A DNA stretch of 27,121 nt, taken from positions 1 through 27,121 of the forward strand of contig PJAB01000425.1 of NCBI GenBank assembly GCA_002887195.1, read 5' to 3'. The translations under genes and the position numbers were made by a program. Below, one piece after another: positions 12,401-21,400 of the stretch. Under the pieces are notes generated by a model that saw only the letters and a list, made by a program, of their open reading frames with translations, was not told where the DNA came from and did no database searches. Within the stretch, counting starts at the first letter, position 1. Each line of letters opens with the position of its first letter. Source of the stretch: Chrysochromulina parva (lineage: Eukaryota; Haptophyta; Prymnesiales; Chrysochromulinaceae).

Positions 12401-15400
12401 CAAGATGCTTGCCATCCATGGACGGCTTGCCGCGGGCGTACCGGTGGTGCTCTCGGGCGAGTGCGGCTGCGGCAAGACCTTTGTGATCCGTTTCCTTGCG
12501 GAATGGCTGCAGGCGGAGCTGCTCGTGCTCAACGTGCACGGTGGCACCCAAACCGCCGAGATTATCGGCGTCCTCGACCGAGCCGAAGAGCTGCTCGCCG
12601 CGGACGATCGGGCGGCGCACGCGGCGGAGGATGAGCCCTCGGAGCCGCCGCCACCGCCGGCAAGGCCCGTGACGGTCGCTGCTCGTGAGGAGCTGTCCAA
12701 CGTCGTGAGCGCTTCTGACGACAAGGTGGACGAGGCCCACGGAGGCGACGCCAGCAGTCCGAAGGAAGAGGCTCCCAAGAAGGCCGACCCGCTTGTGGTT
12801 GGTGCGGGCGAGACAGCCGAAGCTGAGGCCGAGGAGGCCGTCGAGGGCCCCGATCTGCCCGATCCGGCCCTGAAGCGAGGCACGCGGCGCGTGTTTGTCT
12901 TCTTTGACGAGTTGAACGCGTGCGCTCACGTGGCGCTGATGGTGGAGGCCATCACCAAGCACTCCGTCGGAGGGCGTCTGCTTCATCCGCGCCTTCGCAT
13001 CTTTGCGGCGGTCAACCCGTACCGCAAGCGCACCCCTCGCGTGGGTGATCAGGGCAGCGGGCCTGGGCTCGTGTTCAATCTGGGCGGCGAGATGCAGGAT
13101 GATTTGAGTTCACTCGTATACCGAGTGCACCCAATCCCGCGCTCCCTGCAGCAGTTCGTCTTCGATTTTGGCTATCTGAAGCCCGAGCAGGAGGCACAGT
13201 ACATGCGCGCCATCCTCGCGCGGCACCTCGGTGGGCTGCGTGCCCATGGGCACGACGTGCAGAAGCTCGATGCCATGTGCGCGCTCTCCCTCCTCGTCGC
13301 GTCCCAGGCCGTCGTGCGTGAGTACGAGAGCGATCCGAGCGCTGTCTCTCTGCGCGACGTGGTACGGGCGTGCGAGCTCATGGACTGGTTCGGCGTGCGC
13401 ATCACCAGACGCGACGAAGCCAAGACGCCCGAGTCGGCGCCAGCCAAGGCCAAGGTCAAGATTTCGCCGCTCGCCGCCGCGCTTGTGGTGGCGCTCGCGT
13501 TCGTGTACATGTATCGGTTACCTCATTCGGCCGCGCGGAAAGCGTACTGGTCCGCATTGCTCGGCGCACTCAAGGGGACTCGTGATGGCTTCGGGTTTGC
13601 CAGTCGTCGCGTGGGCGCGTGGGAGCGCGTGCTGGCCAACGTTGACGTCGGGTACGGCATCGACTCGGCGCGCACCGCGGCGCAAGCGAAGAGCCTCGCG
13701 GTCGAGTTTGACCAGTCGGGCTTCTCCGGGCTGGCGCAGGAAGGCCGATGTGCGTCGGTGCTCTCCCAGGTGCAGAAGCGTTTCGTGCGCCACATGGAGG
13801 TCGAGGAGGGCATCGCGATGAACGAGGCGCTCTCTGAGAACCTGTTCGTCACGTGCATCTGCGTGCTCAACTTGCTACCGCTCTTCATCGTGGGGAAGCC
13901 GGGCACGTCGAAGACGCTCACCATGCAGGTGCTGAGCAACAACTTGCAGGGAAACCGCTCGCCCAACGCCTTTTTCCGCGACTTCCCCGCGATCCACATC
14001 TTCCCGTACCAGTGCAGCCCAATGTCACACGGCGGGGCCATCCAGCACCAGTTCGACATCGCGTGCCGCTTCCAGCAGCATGCCACCTCGATCGTCTCCG
14101 TGCTACTGCTCGACGAGGTTGGTCTGGCCGAGCATTCCCCCGACATGCCTCTCAAGGTGCTGCACACGATGCTCGTCAAGCCGCCGATCGCCATTGTGGG
14201 CCTCTCGAACTGGACACTGGACTCGGCCAAGATGAACCGCGCCATCTGCATTCAGCGCACCGAGCCGAGCCCGCTCGACATCGAGCTCACGGCCACCTCG
14301 ATCGTGGGCTCGCCGGCCGCTGGCCTGGCCGCCCACACGCCGCCACAACTCGAGCGCCAAAGCACGAACGCTCGACGTGCGGCCTGGCTCCAATCGGTGT
14401 GTCATGCGTACCACACCGTCTACGTCTCGCAGCACGGCCGCGACTTTCTAGGGATGCGTGATCTGTACGCGTGCATCAAGAAGCTGGGCGCGGTGACGCG
14501 CGGAACGGGTTGTGCAGGCGCCGACGAGGCTGCCGCCGTGGAGACGGCCATCATGCGCAACTTTGCGGGCAAGATGAGCGAGCTCAATCGCGTCCTCATC
14601 GCGTTCCACAGCAAGCGCCTCACGCTGACCGACCCGTATGGCCTCACGCAAGGCATGGTCGAGGTGGTGGTCCCGATCAAGCACCTGGCCGAAGTCCATT
14701 CCGCGTACGCCACTCCACTGTCTCTGCAATTTGCCAACCTTCCCGAGCACGCCGTCGTGCGCTCTGGCGCTCTGATCAACGAGGTCGACCATAGTGACAC
14801 GAGCGTGTACGACGCACCTTGCGATGGCGGCTCGCGCCCCATGCGCCTATGCGACCTCATCCTGCCTGGCGATGTCCTCATCTCGATCGAGGCCATTGAA
14901 GACCTCTCTCTTCGGGAGTCCGAGTACTACCAACAAGCTGCGGTGGATGACGCGGCTCGAGAGGAGCTTGAGCATAAGAAGGCGAGAGCAAAGTGGGTAG
15001 AGGTAGTCGAGAGCGGCTCTGCCCTCTGGTTGTCCAAGTCGGTGGACGCCAAGATGCGCAGGCTCAATAACCATCGCTTCGAGCTCAAGCTACTTCGCCG
15101 GTCGGAGCGTCTGGGCGAGATTGAGCGCGTGCGTGCTGCCCTGGAGGCCGTGCCCGAGGGCACGATCCCATCTATCGAAGCTCTGACGCGGGGAGGATTG
15201 TCGGAAGCCGAGGCAGCGCAGGCGTGCACGCAGGTGGCAGCGCTCGAGGCACACTTCGCTACTGTAAAATGGCCATCGTCTTACATTCGCCAAGGTGGCA
15301 CGTGGAGTGGCTTGAAAGAGGAGCAAGCGTATGAGGAATGCCGCGTGGCAAGGGAACGGCTCGCAAGGGAGAAGGAGATGGTCCAGAGGAACGAAGCGAA

Positions 15401-18400
15401 TATCAACTTCGCCACGAGATTGGTCCGAGAAGTGGCATCGACCGAAGAATCCCAGCGCAGCAAAGAGCAGGAACAGCAAAGAGTGGCACGGGAGGCGGCG
15501 CGCACGCGCCAAGAAGAGCTGGCAGCGCGTCAGGCCGCGCTGTTTGCCAAGCCACTGCCGGCGGCAGCGGCGGCAGCGGAAGTGGTTCCAGAAGCCGCAG
15601 TAGATGATGCAGCCGCCGTCCGAGCTGATGAGCCAGCCGAAACGACAACTGCAGAGGACGAGGACCCTTCACTCCCAGACACCCGCATCACGCTTGGAGA
15701 GACCCTTGTGAGCACAGAAGAACTTCTTTTGCGGGTCGAGCGCGGCGAAGTTACGGACCCGCTCACCTTGCGGGTGATCGAGCCCGAGAACTTCCGGGAC
15801 GAAGCTGACCCCGAGGCTGCGTACGAGCTTGCACGTCGCCGCGTCGGGCTGCCTGCTCGCCCGGAGTTCGAGACACTCCCCGTCATAGATCCGATGACTG
15901 AGCTGTGCGTGCTTGCCGAGAACTTCAAGAACTCCAAGAACATTCTCGAAGCAGATGGCAGTATTGCTTTTGAGCTCGATGATGTCGCTTTCGAGCGCGC
16001 GCGCCGCCGCATCGGCCTGCCGTGGCGACGCGTCTACAAGCCCGTGCCGAGGACGGTGGAGGGCAGCAGGCTTCGGCAGCAGCCCTTGCCGCCAAGAGAG
16101 GAGCTGGACGAGCGGAAGGTGTTTGTCAAGCACCTGAGAAAGGAGGTACCCGAGCAGCAGCTCTCGCGCATCGTGCCGGGGACCAATTGCCGTCGCATGA
16201 CGCGCCTGCAGCAGTACACCCTCTTCGGCCCTGCCGGCCAGCCGATGCCTTGCTGCTGGAAGGCGCTCTTTGGCGTGTGCACGGCGAGCTCCAGATGCCG
16301 TCTGTGTGACCACGGCGCGGTCGTGCCGCCCTCGTGGGTGAGCCAGGCGCGTCGCGTGCAACGTCAGCCTGAGAGCGAGGAGCAGCGTACGAGAGCTGTA
16401 TCTGAGAAGCCGGCGATGAGAGCTGCGGAAGAGGCTGAAGGGGGCAAGGAGAGGACTCGAACGAGAGACGATGAAGTAGCTCGGTGGAGCCACGCTGGAC
16501 CAGTGCCACTATGGCCTTTCCTGGCTCCAGGCTACCGGTTTCGAGTGCCGACGTTGGAGCTGGTGCGCAGCAACCTGCAGGACCGGACCTCGCGGCACAT
16601 CATGCTGCTCACGCACAATGCGGCCGCTCTGGCCCTGCTCTTCGACTGCGGGTTGCTCCGCGAGCTCGAGGTCGACGTGCTCTTTGGCAGTCGCTTCCCT
16701 GATGATGTGTCGGAATTGCAGCTGGTGCAGCAGGTCAACCGGGTCAAGATGGCCATGGCCGCGGGCCGTACGATTGTCCTCGTCAACCACGACAACATCT
16801 ACGAGGCGCTGTACGATGTGCTGAACCAGCGATACCTCATCAAGCGCGACCCGCGCACGGGGGAGACTCGTCGACTGCTTCGCCTTGCCATCGGTAGCCG
16901 CTCGCAGCTGTGCATCTGCCATGACAACTTCAAGGTGGTGGTCATCGTCGAGATGCAGCATGCCCACGAGCGCCTTGACCTTCCGCTCCTCAACCGCTTC
17001 GAGAAGCAGGAGCTCGCACCCACCCACGCGCTCGTACCCGCGCAGGAGAGGTTGTGCGCAAGGCTCCGCGAATGGGTGCACGCCGTGGCCGCGGAGCTTG
17101 GGCTGCTCGAGACGGAGCTGCTCGAAAAGGCGACGGCTGTGCAGCGCCGATGCGCGCTCGGAAGCATCTTCTGTGGCTGGCACGAGGGCATGCTCGCCTC
17201 ACTGGCCTTGCAATTGCCCGCGGACGAGAGCGAGGGCGAGACGAGCGACGACAACTCCAACAGCAGCAGCATCGTGGCAGGACGCGCCGCCCTCCTCCGC
17301 ATCGCGAAGCCGATTGCCGTCTTCCACTCGGCCCAACTACGCGGCCTGCCCGAGGGCTCCATGTACTTTGAAGACCATCAAAGCCTGCTTACTGCCGCTC
17401 GGCGCTACTTCTGCCCGGGCAGCGCGGAGCATCTCTTCCTGCTGCTCACGCACTCGCCCGTGCCGCACTGCGACGAGGTGCTGAGCCACGCGGACGAGAG
17501 CATCCGCTTCACGCTCACGCAGCTCACGCGCTTTGGGAGCGAGGAGGCGCTTGGCGCCGCTGTGGACGCCTTCCTAGCGGGTGACGACATCCCCACAGCA
17601 CGCGTGTACGGCGGCGGCGCCGTGACGGGCGCTTCTCCCTCAGCGCACGTGCTCCTGATCCAGTACGACCCTGTGGATAGCGAGCCCGGCATGCTGGAGC
17701 ATGCCATGTACATAGTGCAGCGGCGGCACGCGCTGCACCCGGCGAGCACCTTGCCTGCTTCGAGCACCGCGTCGGCAGCGACGCGTCGCTTCGTCACGCT
17801 CGTCGTGCATCTGCCTCCTGGCACGAGCCGCACGCCGCGCCACGTGGCACTCGAATTTAGTCGTCGGTGGGCCTTTGTCTTCGTCGACGATCTGCGTGTG
17901 GATGTGCCGCGGTTGCGTCGCGATTGGGCTGCCTCGGGCGACATGGAGATGATCGGAGGCGTCGAGGTGGGCGATGCGCTCGTCTCGGCGCTCACACTGC
18001 CGCAGCTTCTTGGCCGTTCGCTGTACGAGCTGCTCGCCGACGGGGGTGAGCACGGTCTCGATCTGCAGCCTCTCATCCGGGCAGAAGTGCGCGCCGCCCT
18101 GGGGTGCACGCTCCCGCCCATCCAGCAGCTCGATCGTGACGAGGTGGCCCTGCGCCATTCCTATGCGGCGCGTGTGAAAGGGGTCGGTGCGCTGCTACGC
18201 GAGGTGCCCGAGTTTGCGCGGTGCGTGGCGGACGGCGTGCTCGCAGTGCTCTCCAAGTTCGCGATGTCCGATGCGCACGGGATGCACCTGCAGGCCGTCC
18301 ATGCCAAGGCCATGGGCGGCACCTGCCGCGATGCTGTCCGTGCAGCCACTCGCCGGCTGCTCACACGCTCACTCGCTCACGTGCTCGCCGCGCTGGATGA

Positions 18401-21400
18401 GAATTTCAACCTCAACCTCCTGCAGCGCTTCAGCGAGCCTGCGCAGCAGCATGCAGCCGCAGGCGCAAGCGCCGCTGCGTCGGAGGCGTGTGCATCGGGC
18501 GCGGCGCTCTGGCATGCCCTTGCAGGCTGCCCGGCGCTGCTCGATTGGCACACGGTGGCACGCTCAATACAACGCTCAATACAACTCCGAGTGGAGCAGG
18601 GCGCCGAGTTGAGCCGCCCAACGGCCATCCGGCGCGCGGTCGCGGGCACGGTCGAGAAGGTGCACAACACGGGCAAGCACGGGCCGTTGGTGGCGCTCTT
18701 CCCCTTCTCGGCCCGCCTCGTACGCTTGCTCGAGTCCAAGGAGGTGCGCGAGGCTGTCGCGGCGGCGGGCCACTGTGGGGACGGTGAGGGCGGCGCCGAC
18801 GAGCGAATGACGGCACTCATCAGCTCGGTCCTCGGCACTGAAGCGTCTGCACGCATCCGCGACTTCGCGGCCGTGAGGCCTGAGGCGTACCTGCACGACC
18901 TAGTCGCATCCACTGCCGAGCGGCTCGCGGGCCTGACGTTTGCGTCGCAGCTGCGGCTCTGTGCTCTCGTGGTGCATGCGCACGCGGGAGGGCCCGTCCG
19001 TTCACCAGGCGCGGCGCACGCGCTGCTCTGGGCGAACGAGCGCCGGCTGCACCATGCGGCAAGGCTGCTCGGCGGCATGGAGCAGGAGGGTATCTCTTCC
19101 AGCGCGCTCGAGGCGCTCGAACGCTTGTCACATGCGCTGGATGCGTCCTTCGCTGCCTCAGGCGGCCAGGGCGGCGGCGCGGGCGGCGGCGAGGGCGGCA
19201 GCGGCGGCAATCGGGGTGGCGGCGGGGGAGGCGCAGCCCTTGCACAGATCGATCTAGGTGTCGCGCGCGCCGTCGTTGATGCTGCATGGCAGCGGACTTC
19301 AATCGCGATCCGAGGACGATCAACGACAGAGGCGACGATAGATGCGTGGCGCGCGGCGCTCAGTTGGGCGCGCCACATCTCAGCCGATGTGGTCATGCTG
19401 CTGGACATTGGTGCGACTGCCGCCGCGGCTGCCTCATCTGCCTCGGCTCGGCGATCGATGGCATCCAAGGCGGTGTTGGGACCGCCGCCGCAAGCGCCCG
19501 AGACGACGGCCCGAGAGCTGCGACTTGTGAGCGTGCAGTGGCGCGCGCTGACGGTGGTGCACCTGTTCGCGCTCGAGGTACTGCTTGCTTCAGACGGCGC
19601 CCAAGACGGCGCCCATGCGGACGGCGGGTCACTCGAGCGACTGGCAGAGGCCGCGCGTGGCTTGTGCCTCCGGCGTGATGAGTGGCTGGCGGAGTCGAAG
19701 ACATCCGTGCGTGCGCTGCTCCAGGCCGCGGCGGCCGCGGCGGCGCCCGTCGATCCGAACCATGCGCGGCTCGGCAGCTTCATCTTCGCGCTCACACGTG
19801 ACGTGGTGCTGCGCGCGGCGCTTGCGGGTGAGTTCGCGCCCGTTGAGGGGGTGGACGTGCTCTACTCCAACCTGATAGATGTGGTCGCGGGCACCACGGA
19901 TTGGCTGCCGCCCCTTCCGCGGCCCGCACGCGAGCTGCTCCTGCATGCGCTCCGTGGCGCGAGCCTGCGAGTGCCCGCGCTGGCCGAGGCACTCAGTGGG
20001 CTCTGCGCGCGCGGCGTGGGTGGCAGCGTGCTCATCCTACGCCACGAGGAGCGCTTGCTTAAGAATGCGGTCTCCGACGTGGCCGACCAGCCCGAATTCG
20101 TCAAAGCACTCAGCCTCGCAAAGGAGGAGCTGCAGATCTCGGTACGCCTCGCCGACAGCGCAGCCGAGCGCCCAGCATGCAAGTGCTCACTTCGGCGCCC
20201 GCTCCCCACAGGTACGCCTCGCCGACGCCTCCGACAAGGAGAGTGTCGAAGCGGCGCTCAAGGCGCTCAGCAGCACCCGTAGCCTCGCCCAGCTCACGGC
20301 CGCGTCCAAGGCCAAACTGCTCCTCGGCCGTTACGTGCAGTGGCTGGCAAAGGAGTTGCGCGCGGGCAAGACGACGCTCGCTGAGCCACTACCCATGGAG
20401 GAGCCCGTGCGCGTGCTGTGTGAGCAGAACTTGCTGAGCACACGACCGTTAGCTCTGACGCTCCACGTGCTGCGCCTCCTCTATCGCATGGGTGGCTCCG
20501 GGCTGCTGCGGAGGCTGCTGGCGCTGCCCACAGAGGTAACGCCATGGGTGCCCGTGTCTGAGCGTCAGCGCCGGCCGCTTCAGAGCCCCAAGAAGCGCAC
20601 CGTGATCAGCCCGTTCAGCCTGACCTTGGACGACCAGCCTGATCGAGGCCGAGCCCTCAAGGAGTACGCACGCATGCACGTGCTCGCGTCCGAGATCCTC
20701 GAGATGCGCACGACGGATCCGAAGCGACTCTCACGCGTCCTTGAGGACTTGGAGGCGCTCAGTGCGAGGGATGGCAAGCCGACGACTCGGCACCAGGCGA
20801 CGATCTGCGCTCTCGTGGCGGCGAGTTTCCATCTGCGGGCGACCAAGCCCCACCGGAGCGAGGCCCAAAAGTAAGCGTTGGGGCGCTCCGAGCTCGGAGG
20901 TTCTCGGAGGTCGTCACTGCTTGCCACGGCTAGCCTCGGCTTGCCACTGATGGCCACTGATTGCCTCCCTCATCAGGTACGCGTTTGAGCGCTCCGAGCT
21001 CGCGCGCCTCGAAGCGGCGCACGGCAAGAGCGGCGCGAGAGAGGCGGCGCGCACTGAGGAGTATCATCGCAAGGCGGCGCACGACGGGCTCATCCAACTC
21101 GTGACTCGCCACTTCGAGTCGGACAAGGTGCGCGACGCGTTGCTGTACGTGCTCGGCGGCTGCGAGGGCCACCCATTCCTACCCTCGTTCGAGTTCCAAG
21201 CTCCCATGACTGAAGACGATCCACTCGCGATGGAGCTGCTTTTCGGCCCAACGCCCAGGACGACGCCCAGCACAACGGCGCCGGCCGCGGTCGCGGCGGC
21301 CGCTGCCACCTCCCCCACCTCCGCCACGGCCGCTACGACCGCCCAGGCGGTGGCTGGTCCTTTGGGTGCGCCTCTGGCGGCGGCCGGGCACGCGAAACCG

